Shown here one piece after another: positions 1 to 11,430 of a DNA stretch of 64,000 nt. The translations under genes were made by a program, and so were the position numbers. Where the stretch lies: the NCBI GenBank assembly GCA_014529385.2, contig CM043942.1:437001-501000 (forward strand), read 5' to 3'. Below the pieces are notes generated by a model. It did not search any database. It saw only the letters and a program-made list of their open reading frames with translations, and was not told the DNA's origin. Origin of the DNA: Adiantum capillus-veneris. Taxonomy: Eukaryota > Streptophyta > Polypodiopsida > Polypodiales > Pteridaceae. How positions within the stretch are numbered: position 1 is the first letter of the stretch; each line of letters starts with the position of its first letter.

Positions 1-2728
1 TTCACCAGGTGAAGAATCCAGTGTAGAATGCTTCTTCAAAGGCTAGCATAATATGTGATGGCAGGAACATGCATCTGGCATAGAATCCGTAAAGGATTTC
101 TTCTAAAGGTTGCCCACTCAGATCGTAGCATAAGCCTTTGTTCCCTTCTAATAATGAGAGCCATGGGGTTCCTGTATCCTTAGGCTCATTGAAAACCTGT
201 ATGCATGTGAGTAGCATACTGCAGATCTTATACAGCATTGCACAGGAGAGATCTAGAAGACTCTTGAAGAATGTCGTGTCACCCGTTAGGGTTTTCACCA
301 TGTATTCTTCCATCGTTTAGTCTCTCTCTGGAGCTTGCAGCCTGGGAAAATTGAGCCGTGTTGGCCTTTTCTTCTGTAGTGCTTCATGCGCTTGCCATGT
401 CCTTACTCTAGGTACAAGAAAGAATGTTGGATCTTTCTGTAAGGCTGCAGGTGCTCTTGTGAACAGAATCAGGTACCTTGGATTCTTGTTCAGCCAGCTT
501 AACCTCATCTATGCCATATTCTTTCATATTCTTGTACAACCTTTCATTTACCTGTGAGAGTTCTACCTTGATGAGAGGGTATGGTAGGGATAGCTGGTTC
601 CATTGAGCGCTGATTTGATTGGGAGTGAGTTGAGTGACATTGGCAGAGTGTAAAACTCTCAACTCCCAATCCATAGTGACCTTCCACTGCTCATCCACCT
701 CTAAGGTGATCTTTTCCTTCAGTGCGTCTTCTTCAGCTTTTGACAGTTGGACCATTGGCACTGTATCTTCGTCAGTAATGTGGACGTGAAAGTCTTCATC
801 ACCACTCGGCTCTGCTGTAGACTGCATCTCAAATTCAGCAAACGAGACCGAGGGAATTTCAATTTGGGGTGGCTCTGAAGTGCCTGCCTCTTCCTGTGGG
901 ATTTCCATCTCTGAGGAGTTGATTCATACGCTTCAGTTCTGCAATCTCCTTTAGGAGATCCTCCTCTCTTTGGACCCGCATTAGTGCCAGGTCTGTGCGC
1001 TGTGACTGTTCAAGCTTCAATTCTAGTTCTAAATCTCTAATTTTTCTTTTCAAGTGCCTTGTACACTTCATCTCTTCCCTTGATCGAGGCCACGGCTGGA
1101 TTTTCTCTGATCTGCCGCAAGAAAATGGCCTGATCATTGATTCTCTGTTCGGAATATTGCAGCGAAGCATTGGCTACATCTAACTGCACTTGAATTTTTT
1201 GAGGTGACAGAGAGGTGGTAAGAATTTCATTCGTCACTTCTATCAGCTACTCGTCTTTCACTTTGCAGGCATCAGATAACTTAGTGAGGAGGTCACATAA
1301 CTCCTCCATTTCCTTTTGTTGTTTGTCCCTAGCTATCTAATGCTGTCGGCTTTTGTCTTTACCTCGTGTAATTGCCTTTGGAGATCAGTGATAGCAATCA
1401 TCCTGTCGTCGATCTCTCCTGGTAGAGCATTGATGACCATTTCTAGTTCTTTGGCTTTTTTGCTGCGGTTTAAAGCTACTAAGCAGAGTTTCTCGGTCAT
1501 GTCTTGCATCTGCCTTGCATACTCATTTACTTGTAAAATTACTTCGTCATTGGACTGCCACTCCTCCTGTCTTACTGGTTGGGATGTGCCTCCAGCCTCC
1601 TGTGTTGCTTCTTGCTGTGTTGTAAGTGCTGGTGGCACTGTAGAGGTGGATGGTTGTTCTTTTCCTTGGCCATCTTGAGGCTTTGAGGCCTCGGCAGTTT
1701 GTGGCTGAGTAGAAATAGCTGGTGTGGTCTCAACCCTTACCATCTCTTCAGGTGCTGGCCTTTCTACCTTCTCTGGCTTAGGCTCTTTCTCATGTGCAGT
1801 GGTATGCTCTTTTGTTGTATCTACCTCTTTATCATTTTCTCTCACCGGCTTTTGAGTTTCTGGTGCTGCCTGCTCCGGTTCGGGCTCGTCTTCGTTTTCC
1901 TCCTGTCGTTTGGTGTGGTCAGCTTTTTGTGTAGCTTCTGTTTGGTGGGTGAATTCATAATCTTTTTCTTTTTTAGGCTCGGCTTCTTCATTGGTATCTT
2001 GGCCTGGCAGTGATGGTGGTGGACTAGGCATGGGATGGTCCTGGTGTTTCGGCGGCGGTGAGGTGGGTCAGAGAGATGCCTGGATTTGCTCTTGAGTCGC
2101 CACTTCCTCAGCTTTCTTTGTCGCTTCTTCTACCTCTTTTAGCTTTAGGGATTCCACCTCCTGGTACATTCTTTCTAAATAATCTTTTGGATCCTCGACC
2201 TCTTTTCTTGTATGATGCTTCGCTCGAGGTCCTTTCAGGCCTATGGGTACCCACTTTTTTGGGTCCTTTCCTTGTGCTTGGCTACTGTGCTGGTGAGCCT
2301 ATTTTTCTCTTTAAAATCGTGCTTGTTTTTGAGCTGGCTCCTCTTGGTGAGCATCCATAGCTTTCCTCTTCATCTCCTCCCTTCTAGCTCTCTTTTCTTC
2401 GTTGTCAAAGCTTTCACTGCTTTGTCGCTCTGATGAGCTATCATCTGATTCATCACCTGATTTAAAAGATCTTTTACTTGATCTTGTCACTCTTGGAGAG
2501 GGTTGTGCTGCCAAGATCCATGTATTTTGATCCGAGGGAGGCGGTAGGTTGTCAGCCATGCCGATGTCATGATAGGCTATTCTTGTCAAAACTTTTCGCG
2601 CGTCCAAGTATGTGATTTTACCCTCCTTCTTGGTGGCCTTTAGTGTGGTCAAGACATACTGCGCATGGTCCACAGACTGCCTTGTTGTTAACTTCAGAAC
2701 TTGAGTAAAGGTGGTGGCTGGCAATTCC
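1..2728 (-). pseudogene. ORF-X copy A: large acidic coiled-coil protein of unknown function, transposon-associated
   Basis: Reading right to left, open stretches at 2728-2311, 2031-1333, 1237-859, 908-408 and 313-2 are separated by stops and frameshifts and together spell one long protein; the C terminus runs off the window. Order seen: a globular segment with the phrases KKEGKITYL and DNLPP, a basic KR-rich stretch that could be nuclear-localising, a Pro/Glu/Lys/Thr-rich acidic linker near 2031-1700, a long coiled coil (about 1550-950), then a conserved C-terminal part with LEGNKGLCYDLSGQP. The same protein recurs at 38184-41509 (copy C) and, for its N-terminal part, at 20511-21391 (copy B). 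The N-terminal third is missing here because a gypsy fragment abuts at about 2718-2728. I do not recognise the family. It is probably a transposon gene, since copy C lies directly before an LTR. Confidence 0.6.
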
Positions 2729-2980
2729 AATAACAACAACAACAACAATCGGTCCAAGGAGAAGGGCGTTTACAAAGGTAAAAGCAAACTCTCTCTTGAA
2801 GAGATTGAAGCTTTTCGCAAGGACCATAAGTGTTTTAAGTGTGGGGAGCAAGGAGATGGCTATCGTTCTTGCCCCAAGAAAAATGCCCGCAGTGAGATTC
2901 CTAGAGCTTCCTCCATCAAAGCTCCAAAAGAGGATGCTCATTGCAAGGATCACCTCTCTCCTATGCTTGGGGAAAGGTAA
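2711..2980 (+). pseudogene. Chromovirus gag C-terminal fragment with zinc knuckle
   Basis: The fragment begins with an Asn run coded by an AAC repeat (about 2728-2748), then a basic linker and the knuckle CFKCGEQGDGYRSCP. In retroviral-type nucleocapsid this motif is CX2CX4HX4C and binds RNA; here the His position reads Tyr, so metal binding is doubtful. The segment ends at a stop at 2978-2980, and protease follows in another frame. The N-terminal capsid part of gag is missing, replaced by ORF-X copy A. The first codons may belong to the junction rather than to gag. Confidence 0.7.
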
Positions 2981-3620
2981 GGGAATATGATACCTTTATC
3001 TTGTTTGAACCTGGATCTACTCACAACTTCATATCAATGGAGTTGGCCACCAAGTCGGGCATTCAAGCCTTTGAGATGGAAGATACTGTAACTGCTGACA
3101 CAACTTTCAAGGGATAGCAAGCCTCTATTACTCCCTTTATTGGGAAGTTGAGGCTTCATGTAAAAGCTATGTCAACAAAGAAGACTTTTTCATCTCTAGT
3201 ATCCAACATGAGGATGCTATCCTAGGGCACCATGGTTCAACCACATGGTTGCCAACATGAAGTTCCCTGAAAGGAAAATCTACTTCACCTATAGGGAAAA
3301 GAGCATGTATATAGATGCTAATGATTTTGATCGTACTATACCACTTGTAAATTCATCGTCTTTTGATAAGTCAATGAAAAGCTTGGTTTTGCCTTACATG
3401 ATTTTTGTCAAAGAATCCACTAATGACGCTAATGATTTATCAAATAAAAATGGTACGAATCAAGAAGAGTTAGACATGTCTACTTTTCTAAATGGATTCC
3501 AAGATGTTTTTATCGATGATATCCCTATGGACTTACCTCCAAAACGAGGGGATGATGACCATCAAATTGAGCTCCTACCAGGAGTCTCACCGCCTAACAA
3601 GCCTCCTTATTGAGTTTCCC
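2981..3620 (+). pseudogene. Chromovirus retropepsin and protease-RT linker
   Basis: At about 3004-3040 the translation reads LFEPGSTHNFIS. Plant chromovirus proteases normally have D-S-G-S/A-T-H at this spot, so the catalytic Asp appears as Glu followed by Pro, and the enzyme would be inactive. Further on, GTMVQPHGCQHEVP-like sequence in a shifted frame leads into the open stretch 3245-3613, with FPERKIYFTYREK and a linker ending ELLPGVSPPNKPPY, the typical approach to reverse transcriptase (HRIDLLPGAKPP-like). An in-frame stop follows at 3611-3613. At least two frame changes lie inside. Confidence 0.6.
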
Positions 3621-3801
3621 AAGATCCACAAGAGGAGATCATCAGGCAAGTACAAGAATTGGTAGACAAAGGGATGGTGAGGCCTAGCTCCTCTCTCTTT
3701 TGTTTCCAAGCTCCACAAGAGGAGATCACGAGGCAAGTAAAAGAATTGTTAGATAAAATGGTGAGGCCTAGCTCCTCTCCCTTTTTTTCTCCAGTCCTTT
3801 T
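3615..3801 (+). repeat. 97-bp tandem duplication in the RT N-terminal segment
   Basis: Two adjacent copies begin at 3615 and 3713. Each contains CACAAGAGGAGATCA and GAGGCCTAGCTCCTCTC and codes for the conserved approach to RT (QEEI-RQV-ELVDK-MVRPSSS). Small differences between copies show the duplication is not brand new. The second copy lacks three bases around the AAAATGG. Confidence 0.85.
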
Positions 3802-4900
3802 AGTGTAAAAGAAAGATGGTACATATCGTATGTGTGTGGACTATCGAGCACTAAACCATATCACTATCAAAAATAGATTTCCCGTGCCTCGGGTAGAAGA
3901 TCTATTTGATAAGCTACAAGGCTCTACCTACTTTAGTAGGATTGTCCTTAAACGTGGCCATCGTCAAATAAGGAATGTGGATGAAGATAACCTAAAGACC
4001 GCATTTCGTACAACGTTTGGTCTTTATGAATATCTAGTCATGCCTTTTGGCTTGAACAATGTACCAATCACATTCAATCGTTTGAAGGAGAAAATATTTA
4101 GACCCTACCGTAAGTTCATTGGAGTGTTCTTTGATGATATCATCATCTACTCCAAGTCCTTGGAGGAACATAAGTAACATCTTCAAGTGATTTTTCAATC
4201 ATTGAGGGAGGACAAACTTTTCTTCAACCAAAAGAAAAGAGAATTTTCCTTCAAGAGATTCAATACTTAGGTCATATTATCTCTCAAGATGGTATTCATA
4301 TGGGTCCATCAAAGCTAGAGGTAATAAAAGCATGGCCTAATCCAAGGAATCTACATGAGGTAAGAAGCTTTATTGGTATGTGTGCATACTATAGATGCTT
4401 CATAGCAAAATTTTCTCAAATAGCAGGACCATTACATGACTTAACAAAGAAGAACGTTAAGTATTCATGGACTGCTAAGGAAAAAAATTCTTTTGAAAAG
4501 CCCAAAAGCTTACGTATCAACCAGTCCTCATGATTTCGAATCTCTCAAAGCCATTTGAGGTCTACTGTGATACTTGTGGTGATTGCCTTGGAGCAGTCTT
4601 GCTTCAAGAAGGGCATGCCATAGCATATGAGATCCGAAGCCTCCATATGGATGAACGGGTCTTGGACATTTATGAGAAAGAGCTTTTAGCTGTTCTACAT
4701 GCCCTAGACACATGGAAGCACTATTTATTGGGGACTCCATTCATTTTACGAACAGACCACCAAAGTCTCAAGTACTTCATGATGCAAACCTAGCTTTCCG
4801 ACAAACAAATGAGGTGGGCAAATTTTATTTTGCAATTTTATTTTCATATTGCTCACCTTGCTGGTAAGCACAATCAAGTGGCTGATGCACTTTCACAATG
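3802..4900 (+). pseudogene. Chromovirus reverse transcriptase and RNase H
   Basis: RT copies element RNA into DNA. Visible blocks are CVDYRALN (3833 on), LVMPFGLNN (about 4036), and the catalytic block FFDDIIIYSK (about 4129), where the usual Y/F-x-D-D is kept as F-F-D-D. The connection region with FIGMCAYYRCFIAKFSQIAGPL lies at about 4367-4435. RNase H follows at 4530-4900: YCDTCGDCLGAVLL, then ELLAVLHAL, then RTDHQSLKYF and GKHNQVADALS. The substrate-binding Asp of YCDTCG is present, but the neighbouring residues differ from the consensus DAS. Stops at about 4175, 4531 and 4792 and several frame changes show it is dead. Confidence 0.8.
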
Positions 4901-4912
4901 ACCAAAAGTTAA

Positions 4913-5510
4913 CACTAGGTTTGTGTTGGAGCCACTTAAGTGGCTTGGCATCTCATTCTATAAAAGTGTCTCTACGACTATCTATTTTTCAATAAACCAT
5001 GATCAAAGGATACCATTGAGATCCTTTGACATAGAGGAAAACTCTAGTATACATTTTATCCCAAAAAGGCGTAAAAATTAAAATATTTAATTTTCTAAAA
5101 ATAGTAAGAAGCCACAAAACTGGCTTTTAGATTTGACAGCATACACGTATTTGAGGCCTAAAACAAGTCGGTAGTTATTTTCCTAAAAATAGTATATGCA
5201 TATATTATCATTGTTTACATATTCATGTATTTTTCAAAAACGTTTCGATGTGCTTTGAAGGGTTTTAAGGGGTCTACATAAGATATCAAATTTTTTGAGT
5301 GATTTTTGTTCTATTGTAACTAAAAGATGGCTCTTAAAAATAATAATTTTATGTGAAATTATTTATTTCTATTTTTTTCAACTCCCTACATGCTTTGAGA
5401 ACCAATCCCTGAAAGGTTTTGATGAGGTTTTTTGTGGTTCATAAGAACAAGAATTTACAAGAAAGTCCCTTATAGCCACAAAAGTGGTTCATGCTCACAC
5501 AGTCCTAGTG
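4913..5510. mobile_element. 598-bp TIR element (MITE-like) in RNase H/integrase spacer
   Basis: The left end reads CACTAGGTTTGTGTTGGAGC and the right end, reverse complemented, CACTAGGACTGTGTGAGC; weaker inverted similarity (CCACTT..GTGGCT) continues to about 40 bp. The flanks carry a TTAA at 4909-4912 and 5511-5514. Removing the element and one TTAA restores an uninterrupted reading frame across the site, strong proof of insertion. Because TTAA is itself palindromic, a 2-bp TA duplication with ACACTAGG ends is equally possible. There is no coding capacity. It is AT-rich and has CCACTTAAGTGG near the left end. Confidence 0.85.
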
Positions 5511-5529
5511 TTAATACGGTGTCTATAGC

Positions 5530-6326
5530 AACTCCCAATGATCTATCTTCTATGATAGATGAGTATGCTATTGACCCTGACTTTAAGATGTAATGTCAGT
5601 CCTTGCTTTGGGGAAGAAAGAGGAACCATTCACCTTAAAGGATGGTTATCTTCTCCATGGAAATAGGCTATGTGTTACCCACACCCTTCGTGAGAAAGTC
5701 ATGTATGAATCCCATGATCCTCCCTATGCGGGGCATAGAGGCATTCAACGTACTCTTCGAGGAGTAGAGGCATACTTCTATTGGACAACCATGAAACTGG
5801 ACATACAAGATTATGTTTCAAAATGTGTGGTATGCCAAAAGACTATGATAGATTGAAGAAACCTGGATTACACCAGCCATTGTCAATCACTAATTCACCA
5901 TGGGAGACTATATCCATGGATTTTATCTTTGGATTACCCAAGTCTATCCATGGGAATACGGGAATATGGACAATAATCGACAGGTTTAGCAACCAAACAC
6001 ACTTTATTCCTGTCAAAAAGACTATTAAGGCACACCAAATATTCATATCTCGGATTTTCAAACACCATGGATTACCATCATCCATTGTGTCAGATAGAGA
6101 TCCTGTAATGACTAGTAATTTCTGGAAAGGCCTCTTTGAAAGTCTAGGTACAAGATTTAACTTCTCTTTGGCCTATCACCCTCAAATGGATGGCCAAAGT
6201 GAGATAGCCAATCTTAAGATACTCGATCTACTAAAGGCTTATGTTATAGAAGTAGATCAACGATCACAATGGCAAAAGTACTTACCCCTTGTAGAGTATG
6301 CGTACAAATGTATTATGCTAAACTAG
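5530..6326 (+). pseudogene. Chromovirus integrase
   Basis: Integrase inserts the cDNA copy. The zinc-binding N-terminal domain is seen as GHRGIQRTL...VSKCVVCQK (about 5729-5845). The core follows after a frameshift near 5850: SMDFIFGLPKS (first Asp, about 5918), SDRDPVMTS (second Asp, about 6090) and QMDGQSEIAN (Glu, about 6190). The open stretch ends at a stop at 6324-6326, where coding sequence normally continues for roughly another 80 codons; a deletion joins LVEYAYK to the sequence before the chromodomain. Confidence 0.85.
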
Positions 6327-6641
6327 AAAAACAATACTATGGTCCTTTTCAAATCTTGAAGCCAACCAATGACATGGATTATCAACTCAAGTTGCTCAAC
6401 CATTAGCTTGTACACAATACTTTTCATGTGAGCCTACCTAAGCCCTACAAAGGAGAGCCACCAAGAGAACCAATTATTGAAGATCCTCTAGAAATCAAAG
6501 ACCAAGAAGAGGTGCAGTGTGCTACAACCCAAAGCTATCCTTTGGCATGAAGACAAGGTACTACGACATGGTAAGATTGTACAACAGTATCTTATTAAGT
6601 TCAAAAATTATTGTTTTGAAGATGCTAAATGGATGCAATGA
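6327..6641 (+). pseudogene. Chromovirus integrase tail and chromodomain
   Basis: Bases 6330-6480 code for YYGPFQILKPTNDMDYQLKL and LPKPYKGEPP, the usual tail ahead of a chromodomain. From 6519 another frame gives VLQPKAILWHEDKVLRHGK, then YLIKFKNYCFEDAKWM with a stop at 6639-6641. Chromodomains in this position are thought to steer integration by reading histone marks. The aromatic and acidic spacing fits the plant chromovirus type. A frameshift precedes it, so it would not be made as part of pol. Confidence 0.75.
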
Positions 6642-7048
6642 GTACAACTTAAGGATAGTGAACCTTTTCAATGCTTACAATGCTACACTAGAGTATGAAA
6701 ATATAAATGCTTTTTAAATGAACAATGTTTTTGTCTTATAAGTCTAGTCCTCTTTTGTGCACAAATTTAAATAGTATGCATGCTTAGAATCATGTTTGTG
6801 ATGAGGACGTGACTCAAACACCAAGCAATATTTATCACCCTACTTTGGGAGTATGATATGGACTAAAGAGCAGACATGCTTGTGGCAGATGCATCTTCCA
6901 AGCACCAAATGGACTAGTCATCCATTCTAGAATGATGTCGTAGGGTGGAAAGGGATCCTCCATCCGCTAAGAAACGTACACTAATGACTAAGACTTTATC
7001 TCTTCTACCTCATAGTCGAGGACGACTAAGATTTCAAGAGAGAGGTAA

Positions 7049-7335
7049 TGTCATAAAATCTAATATCTAACCAATCCAGATGATTTTCTCATATTAAACT
7101 GATCATTTAGTATGGGAGAATAAATGGAAACAAGGGTAAGAATATAGACGTGTGCTTATGGCTCTATCTCAACACGGGGCCAAGGTTAAATGGGTCCAAA
7201 TGAGAGATGGTCTATTAAAGGGAAATGCTACCTAATGGAGCTTAAAGACCTTAGGGTTAGCTTCATTTAAGACCTCCAAAAGTTAGCGTTAAAAAGTCAT
7301 TTGACCTTAGGTAAGCTAGGGCTGACCTTGAGGTG
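7049..7335 (+). repeat. Start of chromovirus 3' LTR
   Basis: A purine tract (AAGAGAGAGGTAA, about 7036-7048) is followed by TGTCATAAAATC, the usual polypurine-tract/LTR junction. The LTR continues to about 7335, where minus-strand gypsy coding sequence begins. No second LTR copy is present, so the true length and right end are unknown. Confidence 0.65.
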
Positions 7336-7341
7336 GGAATC

Positions 7342-7982
7342 CTACCCAAGCATGAGGTGCTTGTCGTGCTTGCTAACTAAGGTGCTTAATACCTTATTCA
7401 TCCCGTTCATCATATGAGATACTGAATTAGTAGCACCCTGTGGCAGAGTCCACATCCTTACAAAACCAAGAGGAGTACGCATTGTAGTAAGATCCTTGCT
7501 CTCCAAAGCTAACTGGAAATAATCATATCCTGAATAAAGATCACCCATGAAGTAAATAGATCTACTTGCAAAGGCCTCAACAAATTCATCCACAATTGGG
7601 CCAGTACCCACATTGCGGATTGTTACCTTGTTAACTAGTTGCATATCCTGAAGGAACCTTAATGTACCATTTTTCTTCAGAACAGTAAACCATCAATTAA
7701 AATACGGTGCACATGATGGCTCTACAATTCCCATTTGAATCTTTTCATTAAGAAAATTGATAAGCTTTGGCAAGTGAGCTTTAGGAACTGGATAGGACGC
7801 AAGCTCCATGGCATGTGTGGAATACTGAAAATAACCATAGGTGAAACAACACTTGGGTCCACACACCCAATCTCACTTGGCTCAAAAACGAAAGCTTTAC
7901 CATGTTTTTTGAGCATACCTTGAAAACATTTTATCTCCTCTTCATTGAGGAAACCGTCTTCTCCAACCTTCAACTGCTGCAA
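7342..7982 (-). pseudogene. Gypsy reverse transcriptase fragment (N-terminal half)
   Basis: The fragment contains the RT approach (EEIKCFQGMLKKHGKAF, 7722-7982) and, in a shifted frame, GDLYSGYDYFQLALESKD and TPLGFVRMWTLPQGATNS (7342-7644). These match the fingers/palm blocks of gypsy RT, with D-L-Y-S-G-Y-D at the first catalytic block. Sequence stops just before the YxDD block, where the chromovirus LTR abuts. It belongs with the protease at 8700-9167 and the gag beyond it. Confidence 0.75.
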
Positions 7983-8033
7983 TGTCTCCTTAGTAAACTT
8001 ATGCCCTATGTTCTTTGGATGCCTGAGTATAGG

Positions 8034-8459
8034 CTATCGACAAGCCTCCTTGATCATTCCATCACTTGCTTCTGGTAGCGGTGTAGCCACTGGCCTCACT
8101 TTCTTTGCAACAATCTTGTATTTTGTCTCTACTTGTGCTTTAATAGTTTCACCTGAATCATCTTCAATATGCATAAGGGCTTCATATATACTTAACTCAT
8201 CATACATGTCCATTGAGTGGACCTTGACCACTTCAGTTCCGCTTTGTAACCTGTTTTGGCTGATCTCCTCAAGCTTTGACATAGTATCTATATAAGATAC
8301 CTCTTCAAAGATTTTTGAAATCACATCATCTGATTCAAGCACGTTACAACCTTGCAATTCACTTTGGATACCTGAAACATATTGTTTTTCACACTGTGGA
8401 AAATCATTAAATTTTCTAAAAGATACTGAACCTTCAAATGTTAACCCCAAAAACCCCAA
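8034..8459 (-). pseudogene. Gypsy protease-RT linker, function unknown
   Basis: An open stretch of 141 codons starts MGFLGLTFEGSVSF and is acidic in its middle part (MHIEDDSGETIKAQVE). It lies between protease and RT of the same element and in the same orientation, so it is best read as the pol linker. No catalytic motif is seen. The bases between 8460 and 8699 are related linker sequence broken by stops. Confidence 0.5.
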
Positions 8460-8699
8460 AGAGAAAGCTTCTCTTTGCGAGAACTTCTCCTTACTTGTAC
8501 CACCATAGTCCCGCTTTATAATGGAACTCCGAGAAAATCGTGTGCAAACCTGTATTATCTAAACTCCTTGTGTATCTTCGGCATTGTATGATCACGTAGA
8601 CTATCCTTATTCCTGGCATCATCAACACATACAATCAATAATTGCACTGCTTTCTTACCATCTCAACTTTGAACCCTGGCATAGCACTTTGGTTTCCAT

Positions 8700-9167
8700 T
8701 CACACAGCCGTAATGTAGGGTTGCCCCATAATTAATGGATAAGAGGAATGCTCCTGTATAAAAAAGTTTTTCTCATCACAGACATCCCTTACAATTACCT
8801 TTACATCGGCACATGCACCATAGAGGTTGCCTAGAATCATATTGGCAGCTCGAATCCACCAACCATGGTCCACATCAATAGGCAATTTCCCCTTTTTGTG
8901 CAAGCTTTTAGCCATCAAATTGATCTCCGATCCATGATCTATGAGTGCTAAGACCGGTTCTTCGATGTCGCCAAGCTTCACAACAGTTTCGGTTGTTGCC
9001 CTTGCCCAATGAGTCCTTGAAAAGTGACTCCTTGGTATGATTTCAATATCTTCATCTTCATTGAAATGAACATGTCTTACCTTAGGTATGGTTGGATTTG
9101 ACACCACCACAGAGCTCGACTCTTCTTCTTTTTCAAGATCTGTCAAATACTCTTCATAATCGTCCAA
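8700..9167 (-). pseudogene. Gypsy retropepsin-like protease
   Basis: The core is VLALIDHGSEINLM, followed by SYPLIMGQPYITAV, the standard two-part aspartic protease signature (flap-side DxGSxxNL and a later I-L/M-G-x-P/W). The family usually has D-S-G; here D-H-G is found, a single-residue change of doubtful effect. The N-terminal part is acidic (DDYEEYLTDLEKEEE). The stretch is open over its full 155 codons, which makes it the best-kept piece of this element. Confidence 0.75.
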
Positions 9168-9299
9168 GTTGCTGCAGTGTGGCGTATTGCCTGGCTCTTA
9201 ACTGACTTCGACTCCCGTTCACTTGGTATCTGCCGCTTTCTTTTGATGATATCAATTATCTCCTCGTGAAACTCACGTTTGGCAATGCCCAAAATATCA

Positions 9300-10855
9300 C
9301 CCAATGTGAGCTCCACTTTGCTATTTAGAATGCGCCCTTCAAAAACTTTCTTTAAATCTGTAGCTAATTCAATGTCAGAATTAAGCTTATATGAGGGTCC
9401 CCTGGTTTTACCTTTTTTTTGTCCTTGGGTGCATCCTCCATCACCACTTCAAGAGCGGGCTTGAGAGCAAGACCTTCTTCTTGCTTGCTATTGAACCTCG
9501 TTGTCCTTTTTGATGTTCCAGGAACTCCTTCATCTCTTTTCCGCTTCTCCTCCACCATAGCCTCATTAGCTTGAGACTTTGCAATGAATGCATACACCGA
9601 GAGGGAATCCACTAGATCAGTCCACCCTGTAGTTTCTCGAATTGAATTCCCTACTTGCCACAACTTCCCATAAGTTACCTGTCCTGTTTTTACTGTCTTC
9701 AAAGCATAAGGCCATAATTGACCCTTGGTACCTGCACCATCATCATCACCCTTCCCGCAGCCTTGCAACCCATCTGTAAATGCTTCCACAAGAGGAACAT
9801 TATGCTGATCTCTTCAACTATCTTTTTCATGCCACCCCTACTGAAGTTCAGGCAGAGCATCTCACCTATTGCCCTAAGGTGTATCTTCTTGTCCTTCCAG
9901 AACACCACATTCCTTTTATAAGCTTCATCAAATTCATCACATTCTTTAACATACTTGTGGTCTTCACTGTCACACCACATGCATCGGTCCCAGCCTTTGC
10001 GTGGTGGCTGCTGTCTAGCATCAGATGTAGACCCCTTTGCAGGTAGTCCATCAAATTCAACAACTTTAAAATTCAAATTTAATTATTGAATACCTTTCAC
10101 CAATTCTTCAAGAACTGGCTCCTCCACTCTGGGTATTGCCGAGGTTGTTTTCTCTTTAGGTTCCTCTTCTACAACATCCATGATGTCACTCACGATCAGC
10201 TTATCGACTCTCATCTGTCGTTTCACGATCATGTTGACTGCTTTAGTGACTACCTTCTAGTCAGATGTTAAGCCCAATTCTCCTTTTGAATCCTCCAGCA
10301 ACTGCACTAAACTATTCTGAAGTCGAGGATCAGCAGCCTGAATGAATAACTCAACCTTCTGATCCCTCATTGAACGTTGCTATGGCGAGGATAGTTGCTT
10401 GAATTTCTTCTCAAATTCCCGTAATAACTATCGTGCAGACAGATTTCTGTTCTTATTTTGTGCCCACTTCATAAAGCTTTGCCTTGTTACTCTTTACGAA
10501 TCCTCAAGGAAGTATTCCTCCTGAAGCGCCTTCTTGAAATCCTGCCAATTTGAGCCTTGAACCGCCTGAATTTCTTTAATTCGACTCCTAAGTTCCGGTT
10601 CCGCAATCAAATGGAACCCTTCCACTGCATTCTGATCATCAATTCCATTCTCTTCCATTGCTTGCTCGTAGATATTGCAAAATTTTCTAATATCCCAGCC
10701 TTCAAATCGATGCAATTTCTCGGTAACCGTGTGTCGAGCTTTACGGATCCTTTCTTGAAAATTGTACTGTTGTTGGGCAGCCTGTTGTTGTTGCATGTAA
10801 GCCGCAAACTACTGCATCATTTGCTGCATGGTAGCCTCTTGCGGTGTCGACATCT
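9300..10855 (-). pseudogene. Gypsy gag
   Basis: Translation begins about 10855 with MSTPQEATMQQMMQ, followed by a stop and a Gln-rich run (QQQQAAQQQ), then a capsid-like helical part with KLHRFEGWDIRKFCNIYEQA (10494-10796). Further on, a knuckle CMWCDSEDHKYVKEC (9990-9940 region, CX2CX4HX5C) and a Lys-rich tail (9364-9789) lead towards protease. The phrase about a small Gln-rich N terminus and F-G-W-x-I-x-K-F fits retrotransposon gag. Several stops and frame changes break it. The lineage is not clear to me. Confidence 0.65.
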
Positions 10856-11430
10856 TCTTCCACCACACTACTCACCCCCGGGTCGTTTTGCGTCGGGTTC
10901 ACCAAGAATGTCGGGGGATAATTGTACAAAAGGTGAGTCAGGAAGGCACCGGGCCCTTGGCTATGAGAGGTGCGGGGAAAAGAGTTGCAGCAGACACAAT
11001 TAACGAGAACAAAGCTCAAGACGGACAGTTTAGCTTAAGCCTAATAAACAACAACATCCCTGCTTAATCAAACGTTAATGTAAATGTTTATTCTCTTTAC
11101 AAAGTTAACCTGTCTCAATCCAAGTGTTAAACAAGACGATCCGTAGGAACTACCTTGGACTGACTTCTGCCTTCAACTCCAATGCCCTTGGTTGGTCCGG
11201 TTTGATTTAAGGGTGTTCGCTAATGAATAGGAGATTAGGCTTAGAGATCGTGATCATCAAAGCTTATACTTAGTTTAATTAGGGGAGAGATTAGGCTTTG
11301 CAAATGAGAGTTAAGGATTATGACTTTGGGATTAAGAGGTTCAAGCTCATGCTTGGTCAATGAAAGCTTAGTTTCGGCTTAAGAGATTAGGCTAAGCTCA
11401 ATGAGACTAAGATTACCTTCACTTAGGCTT

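Larger units (their letters stand above)
2718..7335 (+). mobile_element. Truncated Ty3/gypsy chromovirus
   Basis: Domains in order on the plus strand: gag zinc knuckle, protease, reverse transcriptase, RNase H, integrase, chromodomain, polypurine tract and the start of a 3' LTR. This order with a C-terminal chromodomain is that of plant chromoviruses. The 5' LTR and most of gag are lost at the junction with ORF-X copy A, and the 3' LTR is cut near 7335 where a minus-strand gypsy fragment begins. Stops and frameshifts are frequent, and a block between the integrase core and chromodomain is deleted near 6326. A TIR element is inserted at 4913-5510. Bases 6642-7048 hold no ORF I can assign and probably represent the 3' untranslated part. 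The element is not autonomous. Confidence 0.85.

Noticed and set aside
4913-5510. Calling the TIR element a CACTA (En/Spm) element from its CACTAGG ends
   Set aside because: CACTA elements make 3-bp target duplications; here a direct TTAA (or TA) fits and a 3-bp duplication does not.
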